Shown here piece by piece: positions 1 through 8,461 of a stretch of 64,000 bases of DNA. The notes under the pieces are model-generated. The model saw nothing but the letters and a program-made list of their open reading frames with translations, made no database searches and had not been told where the DNA came from. The position numbers and the translations under genes were made by a program. Source of the DNA: Eubacteriales bacterium (lineage in GTDB: Bacteria > Bacillota > Clostridia > Lachnospirales > Lachnospiraceae); contig JAUNCG010000003.1 of NCBI GenBank assembly GCA_030526715.1, positions 1 to 64,000 of the forward strand. The letters run 5' to 3'. Positions within the stretch are counted from its first letter, which is position 1, and every line of letters starts with the position of its first letter.

Positions 1-54
1 TTGCGAGGTCTGCGAAGCAGGAAGCCCATTGGCTTTAGACAATGGGTAGTTCAC
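1..54 (+). mobile_element. Right end of an IS200/IS605-family element
   Basis: A hairpin with 7-bp arms CCCATTG (25-31) and CAATGGG (40-46) around a GCTTTAGA loop is followed by TAG and a terminal TTCAC (50-54). This is the usual layout of the right end of tnpB-carrying IS200/IS605 elements, where the same hairpin forms the 3' scaffold of the omega RNA. The rest of the element lies before the window. The exact boundary at 54 is inferred from the TTCAC-type end. Confidence 0.7.
2..49 (+). CDS. tnpB: C-terminal tail of TnpB RNA-guided nuclease (partial)
   Basis: Only the last 15 codons are in the window. The frame contains an EAGSPLAL tail ending in TAG at 47-49. Many TnpB proteins end in an EAGSP-type tail encoded by the element's right-end hairpin, as here. 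TnpB is the omega-RNA-guided DNA endonuclease of IS200/IS605 elements. The catalytic RuvC part is outside the window, so intactness cannot be judged. Confidence 0.6.
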   Translation, partial: CEVCEAGSPLALDNG

Positions 55-175
55 ATAAGCAGAGGAATAGTGTAGGATAGAGATACTGTCCGAAACGGGC
101 AGGAAATATAATGAAACAGAAGGCGTAAGTGTTCCAACCGGGCAAAGAGCCTGTACAGAATCAGGGAGGGCGAAC

Positions 176-406
176 ATGAAAGAGTACGAGGTGGTTTGGG
201 AGATTTTTAACAGATGCTCCAATAATCAGATGCGGGATATTTTTATTGAAGAGCTTCAGATCTCGGATATCGAGAGCTATGTGCAGAAAAAGTTTGCAGG
301 CAAGGATGTGAGCTATGAACGTTCGATCTTGGAAAACGGAACGATCGTGTACGATATCATGACTTCTGAAATTAAACAAAGACTTTCCTTTACGGAGATC
401 ATATAA
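176..406 (+). CDS. Small unknown protein upstream of MoxR ATPase
   Basis: This 76-residue protein is not one I recognise. It is acidic to neutral, with no signal peptide, membrane segment or cysteine cluster (a single Cys). The middle looks helical. A good ribosome binding site (GGGAGG) sits just before the ATG. It ends 24 nt before the MoxR ATPase, so the two are probably co-transcribed with the VWA gene. It may be a small partner of the ATPase/VWA pair, but that is inferred only from position. Confidence 0.6.
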   Translation: MKEYEVVWEIFNRCSNNQMRDIFIEELQISDIESYVQKKFAGKDVSYERSILENGTIVYDIMTSEIKQRLSFTEII

Positions 407-430
407 AAGATTGAAAATCATGGAGGAATT

Positions 431-1348
431 ATGGAAGAAATATTTAAGATATATGAGGAACAGGGGATCAGCGGGAGACTGCTCAGGGATATTGCGAGGT
501 TTCGCAAGGAATATCCTGTACCGGAGCAGCTGAAAAACCGCGTGCTCCGTCCGGAAATCGGATTTTATGGAAAAGAGATTTTTGAGATGGCCGCGACCGC
601 TCTTCTGAAGGGGGAGAATATCCTGCTGTCCGGTACGAAGGCTACCGGAAAAAATGTTCTGGCAGAGAATCTGGCATGGGTTTTCGGACGACCGACCTAC
701 AACATTTCCTTCAATATAAATACGGACAGCACCTCATTGATCGGTACCGATACATTTCGCAATAATGAGGTATGTCTGCGTACCGGTCCGGTGTATGACT
801 GTGCAGTGCATGGAGGCTTTGGTATCTTTGATGAGATCAATATGGCAAAAAATGATGCGGTCTCTGTTCTGCATGCGACGCTGGATTATCGTCGTACCAT
901 TGATGTGCCGGGATATGACCGGATCGAGCTCCACGATGCGACACGATTTATCGGAACCATGAACTATGGATATGCGGGCACCAAGGAGCTGAATGAGGCG
1001 CTGGTATCCAGATTTATGGTGATCGATATGCCGCCGGTCGAGGAGGAGACATTACTTTCTATATTAATGACGATGTTCCCGAAGGCGAAGGAGAAGGGAA
1101 TGCGTCAGCTGACAGGACTCTATATGGATCTGCAGACAAAGGCAAGTCACAATGAGATATCCACCAAACCGCTGGATCTTCGTGGTCTGTCCGGTGCCAT
1201 TCGCACCATTGAGGGTGGTCTGTCTCCGAAGCTGGCGATTCGCATGGGTATCGTGAACAAAAGCTTTGATATATTTGAGCGTGAGCTGATCGAGGATATT
1301 GTGGAGACAAGGATTCCGGAGGAATGGGATAGTACGGAACTGTTCTAA
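431..1348 (+). CDS. MoxR-family AAA+ ATPase
   Basis: This 305-residue AAA+ protein is of the MoxR/CbbQ/NorQ type. It has a Walker A-like GTKATGKN at residues 68-75, with Asn at the position usually held by Thr or Ser. The Walker B FDEIN is at 133-137, and a sensor/arginine-finger region reads MNYGYAG followed by LNEALVSRF. Family members act as chaperones that insert cofactors or remodel a client, together with a VWA-domain protein. The VWA gene follows 110 nt downstream. The client is not evident from this window. ATG is preceded by GGAGG. Confidence 0.85.
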   Translation: MEEIFKIYEEQGISGRLLRDIARFRKEYPVPEQLKNRVLRPEIGFYGKEIFEMAATALLKGENILLSGTKATGKNVLAENLAWVFGRPTYNISFNINTDSTSLIGTDTFRNNEVCLRTGPVYDCAVHGGFGIFDEINMAKNDAVSVLHATLDYRRTIDVPGYDRIELHDATRFIGTMNYGYAGTKELNEALVSRFMVIDMPPVEEETLLSILMTMFPKAKEKGMRQLTGLYMDLQTKASHNEISTKPLDLRGLSGAIRTIEGGLSPKLAIRMGIVNKSFDIFERELIEDIVETRIPEEWDSTELF

Positions 1349-1353
1349 CCGAA

Positions 1354-1410
1354 TGAGCAGCTATTCGGTTATGAGTAAGTGGCGAAGCGGATTGCGAATA
1401 TCCGCTTGAC
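1354..1410 (+). repeat. 57-bp dispersed repeat, copy 1
   Basis: This matches 28324-28380 at 56 of 57 positions, the difference being G at 1381 against A at 28351. It contains an 8-bp hairpin, AAGCGGAT (1385-1392) with ATCCGCTT (1400-1407). At this copy a second hairpin is made by CCGAAT (1349-1354) with ATTCGG (1363-1368). The copy lies between the MoxR and VWA genes and encodes nothing obvious. Confidence 0.8.
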
Positions 1411-1458
1411 AATGCAGGAAACGCGCAATGATATATAAAATAGAAGGAATAGAGCAGA

Positions 1459-3225
1459 ATGGACTATGATTTCGAAGAACATAAGGCGGAGATCGAGAAC
1501 CGCATTCGCAATCTGATGTGGACGGTCAGCGGAGACTATAGTCTGGATGTGAAGCCGGATGTAGCCTCCTTTGAAAAAAGTAAATATATTTCCTTATATG
1601 ATGCCATCAAGCAGGGAGCCTTCGCTCGCTATTTTGACGCAGATCTGCTGGCGATGTATGTGGTGAAAAAGCTGTATTACGGAGCGGAGGAAGCGCCGCT
1701 GATGAGTCTTGCGCAGCTCTGTGTGGATGCCGCAGCTTATCCGAAGATCGTGAAGGAACGTCCGGGAGTGGAACAGGTGCGGCGTAAGGCGTTTGACGCC
1801 ATGCTGGATCATGATTATCACAGGATGACACAATCCTACACCGGAAGAGTGAAGATCGCGGTGCTCCGTGACTTCCTGTATCAGAACGGAGGCGGAGAGA
1901 AGAATATCACCTTCACGACAGAGCGTCTGCAGGAGCTTGCCAAAAGTACAGATACGATGGAGATCATTCGGACGATCGATGAGATCTATAATACGAAGCT
2001 GGACGCTACGTTTGAACAAAAGCATGGAGATCTGGAACACGTATTGGCGGTGGAGCTGGAGGAGCTGGCAGAGGCAAACTGGCAGGATCTTTTCAAGGAG
2101 GAGATGTACGAATCCATGCTGGAGGAGTACATGGAGGATATCAGCCGGAAGATGACATCTCTGGAAGAACATGGGACAGAGGAGAAAGAAAAAAAGAAGA
2201 ACTCCTCCAAAAAGAGCATTCTTGTTCTGGATCAGGAAGCCATCGATAAGATGCAGTCTTATATTGAACTGAATTTCGGACGGAGTTATCTGAATGAAAT
2301 AGAGAGTAAGAGACTAAACCACAGATTGTGTCAGGGCGCGCATGCAGATTGTAGCCTTTACTATACGGAAGGAATTCTGGAGAATCCGGTACTATCCAAT
2401 GCGCAGTATGTGAATGCGAAGCGTCAGGCAGAGTTTAATCGCAAGCTGTGCCGAACCAGTAAAAATATGGTGAAACGGAATGTAGATATCCTTACGGCGA
2501 ATCTGAGAAGATCTCTGGTGATACGGATGGAAAAGGACGAGATCCCCTCGGAGTTCGGAACGATCGTGCCTTTTCGTCTGTGGAAGGTGGGGCGGACGGA
2601 TCCGGGAAAGATGTTCACCCGTGTGATCCGCCAGAACAATTCGGAGTTTGTGGTGGATATCCTGATGGATGCGAGCGGGTCCCAGCGTGACCGACAGAGT
2701 CAGGTGGCGCTGCAGGCTTTTATCATCAGCGAAGCATTGAGCAACGTGGGGATTCCTCATCGTGTGATGAGCTTCTGCTCCTTCTGGGATTATACCGTTA
2801 TGCAGCGCTTCCGGGAGTATGACGCGCCCAAGTCTGAAAATCGCAGGATCCTGAATTATACCACTTCATCAAATAACCGCGATGGACTGGCGATCCGGGC
2901 AGCGGGAGATTCGCTGCTACAGCGTGAGGAGGAAAACCGTATCCTGATCGTTCTCAGCGACGGTCGCCCTAATGATGTGATCGTGAACCGGCCGGGCAGC
3001 CGCAATCCCCGATCCTACTGTGGAGATTATGCGGTGATGGACACGGCGCTAGAGGTGAGAAAGCTGCGCAATGACGGAGTGTTTGTGCTCGGAGTATTTG
3101 CAGGGCTGGAGGAGGATCTGGAGGCAGAAAAAAAGATCTTCGGGAAGGATTTTGCATATATCCATGATATACGGAATTTTTCGAATGTCGTGGGACAATA
3201 TTTACAAAGATTACTGGATTGGTAA
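1459..3225 (+). CDS. VWA-domain protein (NorD/CobT-like), partner of MoxR ATPase
   Basis: This 588-residue protein has a long helical, charged N-terminal part (about 1-390), with a Lys-rich stretch near residue 245, and a C-terminal von Willebrand A domain. The MIDAS metal site reads DASGS at residues 404-408, and SDGRPND supplies the downstream loop. MoxR ATPases and VWA proteins work as pairs; NorQ/NorD and CbbQ/CbbO are the best-known examples. Both genes are on the same strand with no other gene between them. No signal peptide is seen, so it is probably cytoplasmic. Its target is unknown. Confidence 0.8.
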   Translation: MDYDFEEHKAEIENRIRNLMWTVSGDYSLDVKPDVASFEKSKYISLYDAIKQGAFARYFDADLLAMYVVKKLYYGAEEAPLMSLAQLCVDAAAYPKIVKERPGVEQVRRKAFDAMLDHDYHRMTQSYTGRVKIAVLRDFLYQNGGGEKNITFTTERLQELAKSTDTMEIIRTIDEIYNTKLDATFEQKHGDLEHVLAVELEELAEANWQDLFKEEMYESMLEEYMEDISRKMTSLEEHGTEEKEKKKNSSKKSILVLDQEAIDKMQSYIELNFGRSYLNEIESKRLNHRLCQGAHADCSLYYTEGILENPVLSNAQYVNAKRQAEFNRKLCRTSKNMVKRNVDILTANLRRSLVIRMEKDEIPSEFGTIVPFRLWKVGRTDPGKMFTRVIRQNNSEFVVDILMDASGSQRDRQSQVALQAFIISEALSNVGIPHRVMSFCSFWDYTVMQRFREYDAPKSENRRILNYTTSSNNRDGLAIRAAGDSLLQREEENRILIVLSDGRPNDVIVNRPGSRNPRSYCGDYAVMDTALEVRKLRNDGVFVLGVFAGLEEDLEAEKKIFGKDFAYIHDIRNFSNVVGQYLQRLLDW

Positions 3226-3251
3226 TAAATTTAATAAATTTGTAAAAATTA

Positions 3252-3280
3252 TTGACAAGCTGATTTCCTTGTGTTAATAT
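3252..3280 (+). promoter_or_regulatory. Sigma-A promoter for the NlpC/P60 hydrolase
   Basis: TTGACA (3252-3257), 17-nt spacer, TAATAT (3275-3280), about 60 nt before the start codon. It lies after the VWA stop, so the hydrolase has its own transcript. Confidence 0.75.
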
Positions 3281-3342
3281 ACAACCGTAATAAATGTAAC
3301 AATTCTGTAATAAACAGTTGAGATATTTGGAGGTTTGGTAAC

Positions 3343-4788
3343 ATGAATCAGGGAATGAAGAAACATGTAATGAGAGCAGCAGCCTGTTTTGCCGTGGGGA
3401 GCATGACGATGGCAGGATTTTCCGGTGCGGTATCCGCAGCGGGAACTGGTCTTGCAGGACTGGATAAGGCTGTGATTACTGCACAGGCGGAGAAGGAGGT
3501 CGCTGCAGATACTGCAGAGCAGACGCAGGAGCAGAAGACAGTAGCTCCGGCAGAGAATGTGATCAATACCTTTGCGGTAGCACAGATAGGGGATGATTCT
3601 TATATAAATATCAGAACCGCAGCAGATGCGGATTCTGAGATCGTCGGTAAGCTTTATCATAACAACGTTGCTACGATCATCGGAGAAGAGGGCGAGTGGT
3701 ACCGTGTACAGTCCGGTAACTGTGAGGGTTATGTAGCAAAATATCTTCTGACTACCGGCAGTGAGGCGGCAGCAGTGGTTGAGAGCGTTGGAACTCAGGT
3801 AGCGCAGGTCAATGCGGAGGCATTGATGGTACGTGCCGATGCATCTGAGGATGCAGAGGTCGTAGATATGGTGACGGCAGATCAGATCGTATATCTGGAA
3901 GAGGATCTGGGAGGCTGGGCGAAGGTGTCCACGGATAACGCGACCGGTTATGTGAGTGCAGACTATGTATCGTATGCGACTTATCTTCCACAGGCCGAGT
4001 CTGTAGAGGAAGAGGCTGCAAGAATCGAAGCAGAGGAGGCAGCATACGCAGAGTGGCTTGCAGAGCAGGAGCGTCTCTATGAGGAGGAGATGGCTCGCCA
4101 GCAGGCAGAGTGGGAAGCGCAGAATCAGGCATGGATCGAGTATTTGCAGAGTCAGGGCAGCTATGCAGATGAGGCGCAGGCTACCGCAGATCAAGCAGCA
4201 GATGCAGCGGCAGCGCAGCAGGCAGCGGACGAAGCAGCACTGTACTATGATGAGGAGACCGCAGCGGCAGCTCAGGCGGCAGCGGATGAGGCAGCTATGA
4301 CTGCAGCCAATGCGCAGGCAGAGGCAGATGCGGCCAATCAGGCAGCGGCTGATTATGCCTCACAGGTACTTGCGGATGCAGGTGTGGATGCTTCCACTGT
4401 AGCAGCAAATGACGGAACCTCTTCCGCAAGACAGGCTATTGTGGACTATGCACTGCAGTTTGTGGGTAACCCATATGTATGGGGCGGCACCAGCCTGACG
4501 AACGGCGCGGACTGTTCCGGATTTACACAGTCTGTCATGGCTGACAACGGTATCAGCATCAATCGTACCGCAGGTGCGCAGTCTCAGGGAGGTACTTCGG
4601 TATCACTCAGTGATATCCAGCCGGGCGATCTGTTATTCTACTCCGGCAGCGGCGACTACGGTATCGGTCATGTATCCATGTACATCGGTAACGGTCAGGT
4701 GGTTCATGCAAGTAACTCTACAGATGGTATCATCGTATCAGATATCAACTACAGAACTCCGGTTTCTGCAAAGAGTTACATCAACTAA
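3343..4788 (+). CDS. Secreted NlpC/P60 peptidoglycan hydrolase with two SH3b domains
   Basis: This 481-residue wall enzyme has an Ala-rich signal peptide (about 1-33) and two bacterial SH3 repeats (about 85-140 and 150-210). Next comes an Ala/Gln/Glu-rich helical spacer (about 225-345), then a C-terminal NlpC/P60 domain. The catalytic Cys is in GADCSGF, the His in IGHVSMYIG, and the third polar residue is probably the His of VVHASN. Family members cut gamma-D-Glu-diaminopimelate peptide bonds in wall peptides, often during cell separation. It has its own promoter and terminator. The spacer DNA is repetitive because of its codon make-up. Confidence 0.9.
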   Translation: MNQGMKKHVMRAAACFAVGSMTMAGFSGAVSAAGTGLAGLDKAVITAQAEKEVAADTAEQTQEQKTVAPAENVINTFAVAQIGDDSYINIRTAADADSEIVGKLYHNNVATIIGEEGEWYRVQSGNCEGYVAKYLLTTGSEAAAVVESVGTQVAQVNAEALMVRADASEDAEVVDMVTADQIVYLEEDLGGWAKVSTDNATGYVSADYVSYATYLPQAESVEEEAARIEAEEAAYAEWLAEQERLYEEEMARQQAEWEAQNQAWIEYLQSQGSYADEAQATADQAADAAAAQQAADEAALYYDEETAAAAQAAADEAAMTAANAQAEADAANQAAADYASQVLADAGVDASTVAANDGTSSARQAIVDYALQFVGNPYVWGGTSLTNGADCSGFTQSVMADNGISINRTAGAQSQGGTSVSLSDIQPGDLLFYSGSGDYGIGHVSMYIGNGQVVHASNSTDGIIVSDINYRTPVSAKSYIN

Positions 4789-4800
4789 AGAGATTTTTGA

Positions 4801-4830
4801 AGAGCTTCGCAGCAGCGGGGCTCTTTTTTT
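4801..4830 (+). terminator. Rho-independent terminator of the hydrolase gene
   Basis: A 10-bp stem (4801-4810 with 4815-4824, including two G-U pairs) with loop AGCA is followed by a run of T. Confidence 0.85.
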
Positions 4831-4852
4831 GCTTTGCAGCAGAGTTTTTTTC

Positions 4853-4881
4853 TTGAATTTATGAAAGACTGATAATATAAT
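4853..4881 (+). promoter_or_regulatory. Promoter for glnN
   Basis: TTGAAT (4853-4858), 17-nt spacer, TATAAT (4876-4881), 46 nt before the glnN start codon. Confidence 0.65.
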
Positions 4882-4927
4882 GAAAACCGATTAGGAACAT
4901 ATACGGACACGATGCGATGGAGGATAT

Positions 4928-7039
4928 ATGAACGATTTTGTGAACGTAGCCGAGATCTTCGGTGAAAATGTATTTAATGACAAGGTGATGCTTGAGAAGC
5001 TGCCCAAAAAAGTATATAAGGAACTGCATAAGACGATCGATGACGGCAAGGAGCTCGATCCCATGACCGCAGAGGTAGTTGCCGCTGCCATGAAGGAGTG
5101 GGCGATTGAGAAGGGAGCCACACACTATACGCACTGGTTTCAGCCGTTGACAGGATTTACTGCGGAGAAGCATGATGCATTTATCACGGCGCCGAAGGCG
5201 AACGGTTCTGTTCAGCTGGAGTTTTCCGGCAAGGAGCTGATCAAGGGGGAACCGGATGCGTCGTCCTTCCCGTCCGGAGGACTTCGGGCGACCTTTGAGG
5301 CGCGAGGATATACGGCATGGGATTGTACTTCACCGGCTTTTGTCCGTCAGGATGAAAAGGGTGCGATTTTGTATATTCCGACCGCATTTTGCTCCTACAC
5401 CGGAGAGGCGCTGGATCAGAAGACTCCGCTGCTTCGTTCCATGGAAGCGATTCAGACACAGACCCTTCGTCTGCTCCGTCTTCTTGGCAATACCACTTCG
5501 AAGAAGGTAAAGCCATCTGTTGGTGTAGAGCAGGAGTATTTTATCGTAGACCGCAAGAAGTATTTAAAGAGAAAAGATCTGATCTTTACGGGACGCACGC
5601 TGTTCGGCGCTATGCCGCCGAAGGGACAGGAGTTGGACGATCATTATTTTGGCGTAATTCGTCCGCGTATTGCAGCATTTATGAGTGATGTCAACGAAGA
5701 ACTGTGGAAGCTGGGCGTATCAGCCAAGACGCAGCATAATGAGGCTGCGCCTGCACAGCATGAGCTGGCGCCGATCTATGCAGAGTGCAACGTAGCGGCA
5801 GATCATAACCAGATCATCATGGAGACCTTGAAAAAGGTGGCGGAAGCGCACGGACTGCAGTGTCTTCTGCATGAGAAGCCCTTTGCGGGAGTGAACGGTT
5901 CCGGAAAACACAATAACTGGTCTCTGACGACGGACGATGGAATCAATCTGCTGGATCCGGGAAAGACGCCGCATGATAATATTCAGTTTTTGATGGTTCT
6001 TATGTGCATTCTGCGTGCGGTAGATCGTCATGCGGATCTGCTCAGAGAATCTGCGGCAGATGTGGGAAATGATCATCGACTCGGCGCACTTGAGGCTCCG
6101 CCTGCAATCATTTCCGTATTTCTGGGAGATCAGCTGGAGGATGTGCTGAAGCAGTTGATCAGTACCGGCGAGGCGACACATAGCATCAAGGGAGAAACAC
6201 TTCATACCGGTGTGAGCACACTGCCGGATTTTGTAAAGGATGCGACGGATCGCAACCGTACCTCACCGTTTGCCTTTACGGGCAATAAGTTTGAGTTCCG
6301 TATGGTTGGCTCCAGAGACTCAGTGGCAGAATGTAATGTGGTACTGAACACGATCGTGGCCGAGGCATTTTCCGATGCCTGTGATATTCTGGAAAAAGCA
6401 GAGGATATCTCCATGGCGGTTCATGATCTGATCAAGAAATATGCCAGTGACCATTATAGGATCGTATTTAACGGCAACGGATATTCAGAGGAGTGGGTAA
6501 AAGAGGCGCAGCGCCGCGGTCTTCCGAATATCAAATCCATGGTGGAGGCGATTCCTGCGCTCGTGACAGATAAATCTGTGGCACTGTTCGAGAAATTCGG
6601 AGTGTTCAACAGAACTGAGCTGGAATCACGCGTGGAGATCCAGTATGAGGCATATTCCAAGGCGCTCAACATTGAAGCGCGCGCCATGATCGATATCGCC
6701 AGCAAGCATGTGATCCCTGCAGTATTGCGTTTTAACCGCAATCTTTCGGACACGGTAAACTCTATGAAGCAGGCGGGTGTGGAGATCGATGTTCCGTTGG
6801 ATATGCTCAAGGAATCCAGTCACCTTCTCGCGACGGCAAAGCATGCGCTGAGCATTCTGGAAAAGGTGGCGGATCAGGCCTCTGCCATGGAGCCGGGACG
6901 TGATCAGGCGGTATATTATTATGAGGTCGTAGCAAAGGCTATGGAGGAGCTTCGGATTCCGGTGGATCAGCTGGAGATGATCGTGGATAAGGAAGAATGG
7001 CCGATGCCGTCTTACGGAGATCTTTTATTCGAAGTGTAG
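4928..7039 (+). CDS. glnN: Glutamine synthetase type III
   Basis: ATP-dependent synthesis of glutamine from glutamate and ammonium. The 703-residue length fits the GSIII class, which is much longer than GSI. Visible signatures are VGVEQEYF (metal-binding Glu residues), NEAAPAQHELAPIY and KPFAGVNGSGKHNNWSL, the last holding the family's metal and substrate site. GSIII is common in Bacteroides and Clostridia. GGAGG lies just before the ATG. It is a single gene with its own promoter. I see no regulator or GlnR-type operator next to it. Confidence 0.95.
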   Translation: MNDFVNVAEIFGENVFNDKVMLEKLPKKVYKELHKTIDDGKELDPMTAEVVAAAMKEWAIEKGATHYTHWFQPLTGFTAEKHDAFITAPKANGSVQLEFSGKELIKGEPDASSFPSGGLRATFEARGYTAWDCTSPAFVRQDEKGAILYIPTAFCSYTGEALDQKTPLLRSMEAIQTQTLRLLRLLGNTTSKKVKPSVGVEQEYFIVDRKKYLKRKDLIFTGRTLFGAMPPKGQELDDHYFGVIRPRIAAFMSDVNEELWKLGVSAKTQHNEAAPAQHELAPIYAECNVAADHNQIIMETLKKVAEAHGLQCLLHEKPFAGVNGSGKHNNWSLTTDDGINLLDPGKTPHDNIQFLMVLMCILRAVDRHADLLRESAADVGNDHRLGALEAPPAIISVFLGDQLEDVLKQLISTGEATHSIKGETLHTGVSTLPDFVKDATDRNRTSPFAFTGNKFEFRMVGSRDSVAECNVVLNTIVAEAFSDACDILEKAEDISMAVHDLIKKYASDHYRIVFNGNGYSEEWVKEAQRRGLPNIKSMVEAIPALVTDKSVALFEKFGVFNRTELESRVEIQYEAYSKALNIEARAMIDIASKHVIPAVLRFNRNLSDTVNSMKQAGVEIDVPLDMLKESSHLLATAKHALSILEKVADQASAMEPGRDQAVYYYEVVAKAMEELRIPVDQLEMIVDKEEWPMPSYGDLLFEV

Positions 7040-7075
7040 TAAAATTTTTAGAAAAATTTCATAAAAGTCAATGAC

Positions 7076-7104
7076 TTGACGGATAATACATTTGGCATTA
7101 TAAT
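7076..7104 (+). promoter_or_regulatory. Promoter for the DUF1858 gene
   Basis: TTGACG (7076-7081), 17-nt spacer, TATAAT (7099-7104). Confidence 0.75.
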
Positions 7105-7157
7105 CTTGAGTGTGTGACAAGTGATACACCAGAGAACGATAATAGGAGGCTAATAAC

Positions 7158-7367
7158 ATGGCAAAAGTAACAAAAGAGATGCTGATCGGAGAGATCCTTC
7201 AGCTTGATCCGAATATGGCAGCAGTATTGATGGGAAGCGGTATGCATTGCGTAGGATGCCCGTCTTCTCAGATGGAGTCTCTTGAGGAGGCAGCAATGGT
7301 TCACGGAATTCCGTCAGACCTGCTGGTTGCAAGACTGAATGCATATCTGGAGAGCACAGGTAAGTAA
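7158..7367 (+). CDS. DUF1858 small redox-disulfide protein
   Basis: This 69-residue protein is of the DUF1858 family, also called hybrid-cluster-protein-associated redox disulfide domain. The telltale stretch is MGSGMHCVGCPSS, which gives a CxxC pair (residues about 33 and 36) after a short helix. The family's exact role is not established; a redox or metal-handling function is generally assumed. It is a monocistronic gene with a strong promoter, a GGAGG site and its own terminator, so it is probably well expressed. Confidence 0.85.
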   Translation: MAKVTKEMLIGEILQLDPNMAAVLMGSGMHCVGCPSSQMESLEEAAMVHGIPSDLLVARLNAYLESTGK

Positions 7368-7401
7368 GCATAGTATTTGCCGCAGACAGCGAGTGGTATA
7401 G

Positions 7402-7433
7402 AAAAGGCACATCCGATTCGGATGTGCCTTTTC
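7402..7433. terminator. Bidirectional terminator between the DUF1858 gene and mecA
   Basis: A near-perfect palindrome with AAAAGGCACATCCGA and its complement, flanked by T runs on both strands. It lies between two convergent genes and can serve both. Confidence 0.85.
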
Positions 7434-7468
7434 TTATGGGAATGTAGATGAAAATTCAGATCACCGTG

Positions 7469-8218
7469 TTAATTCAGAGAAGCCAGTCTCTGGATGGCCT
7501 CATGTTCTACGATCCGCTGTCCATGCTCGATCAGATAAGCTTCGGAACCGGCGGTGTATTTACGCGTGTCTCCATATTCGGAAATCATATTGCAGATACG
7601 GTTAAACTCCTCGGGAGTATGCTCTGACTTGTGGATCAGAAGCTGATATTCTCCGACAGAGGTATTCTTATAGAGCGAATTATCCCCAGTATAATTCCCA
7701 TGGATCATGGCTGCTGCATGGATCACGTCATCAAGACTTCCAAAGGCGAAGATCTTGGCGAGATCTACGGGCGCTTCCTGCTGCTCAGCATCCTCTGTAT
7801 CGGAGGAAGCCTCCGGCTTTTGCGCGAGCGCTTTCTGCGCGTCGCGAATGCGCTGGAACAGATTCAAAATATCATCGGCCCCCTCAAGCTTCAGAGAGGA
7901 GAAGGAACCGGGTTCCTCATCCTCGGAATCAGATGGAGCAAACTTTGCAAATCGGGTATCCAGCTCATCCGGATCCTCGACCTTGGTGATGATCAGCATA
8001 ATGGATTCCGTAGACATTGGAATAGCCTCGATCATCAACGGGATATCGTTGGCCTCAAACCCGAACTCAAGAGCAGCCTGCTGCATCATCTCACGGAACA
8101 GGGATTTTGCCTTTTCGGTACCGTAGGCGAGCTCGCTGAGCTTCAGCTTGCGGCTGATCAGATCCTCGCGGGTAAGGGTACAACGAATCTGGTTCTCGTT
8201 GAGTTTTTCTATTTTCAT
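7469..8218 (-). CDS. mecA: Adaptor protein MecA
   Basis: MecA delivers substrates to the ClpC/ClpP protease. The 249-residue protein has the typical substrate-binding N-domain starting MKIEKLNENQIRC, with LTREDL shortly after. An acidic, low-complexity linker with a run of Asp/Glu/Ser follows (about residues 95-150). The C-terminal ClpC-binding domain has GSLDDVIHAA near residue 155. In Bacillus, MecA controls competence and degrades misfolded proteins. It is monocistronic and divergent from the small gene at 8.6 kb. Confidence 0.92.
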   Translation of the reverse strand: MKIEKLNENQIRCTLTREDLISRKLKLSELAYGTEKAKSLFREMMQQAALEFGFEANDIPLMIEAIPMSTESIMLIITKVEDPDELDTRFAKFAPSDSEDEEPGSFSSLKLEGADDILNLFQRIRDAQKALAQKPEASSDTEDAEQQEAPVDLAKIFAFGSLDDVIHAAAMIHGNYTGDNSLYKNTSVGEYQLLIHKSEHTPEEFNRICNMISEYGDTRKYTAGSEAYLIEHGQRIVEHEAIQRLASLN

Positions 8219-8254
8219 GAAATCACTTCCTTATAACTTAGCTTTTATATCCAC

Positions 8255-8283
8255 AGTATAACCTACTTCCCTATAAAATGCAA
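8255..8283 (-). promoter_or_regulatory. Promoter for mecA
   Basis: On the minus strand TTGCAT (8278-8283), 17-nt spacer, TATACT (8255-8260), about 37 nt before the mecA start. Confidence 0.65.
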
Positions 8284-8325
8284 AGAGAAAGGCTGGAAGA
8301 AAATCATAAAAAAATTATAAAGAGC

Positions 8326-8354
8326 TTGCAATTTGAACTCATACTATATATAAT
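8326..8354 (+). promoter_or_regulatory. Promoter for the 8.4-8.9 kb transcript
   Basis: TTGCAA (8326-8331), 17-nt spacer, TATAAT (8349-8354). It is divergent from the mecA promoter and drives a leader of about 250 nt before the likely start of the small gene. Confidence 0.65.
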
Positions 8355-8393
8355 AACCAATAAGAGAGGATGGGATAAATAAAAAGTGAAAAG

Positions 8394-8461
8394 AAAGGAG
8401 GATATAAGACACATCGCAGATTCTGCTGCATTTTTTCTTACATGTGATATTCTTCACATGT
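8394..8461 (+). other. Leader with an orphan ribosome binding site and inverted repeat
   Basis: A perfect AAAGGAGG (about 8395-8401) has no ATG, GTG or TTG at a usable distance after it. It is followed by a short GCAG/CTGC stem before a run of T. Next comes a perfect 8-bp inverted repeat, ACATGTGA (8440-8447) with TCACATGT (8454-8461). I cannot assign a function; a regulatory leader or a decayed gene start are both possible. Confidence 0.35.

Noticed and set aside
4010-4400. Repetitive GCAGC-rich DNA inside the NlpC/P60 gene
   Set aside because: It is the codon pattern of an Ala/Gln/Glu helical spacer, not a mobile repeat or CRISPR.
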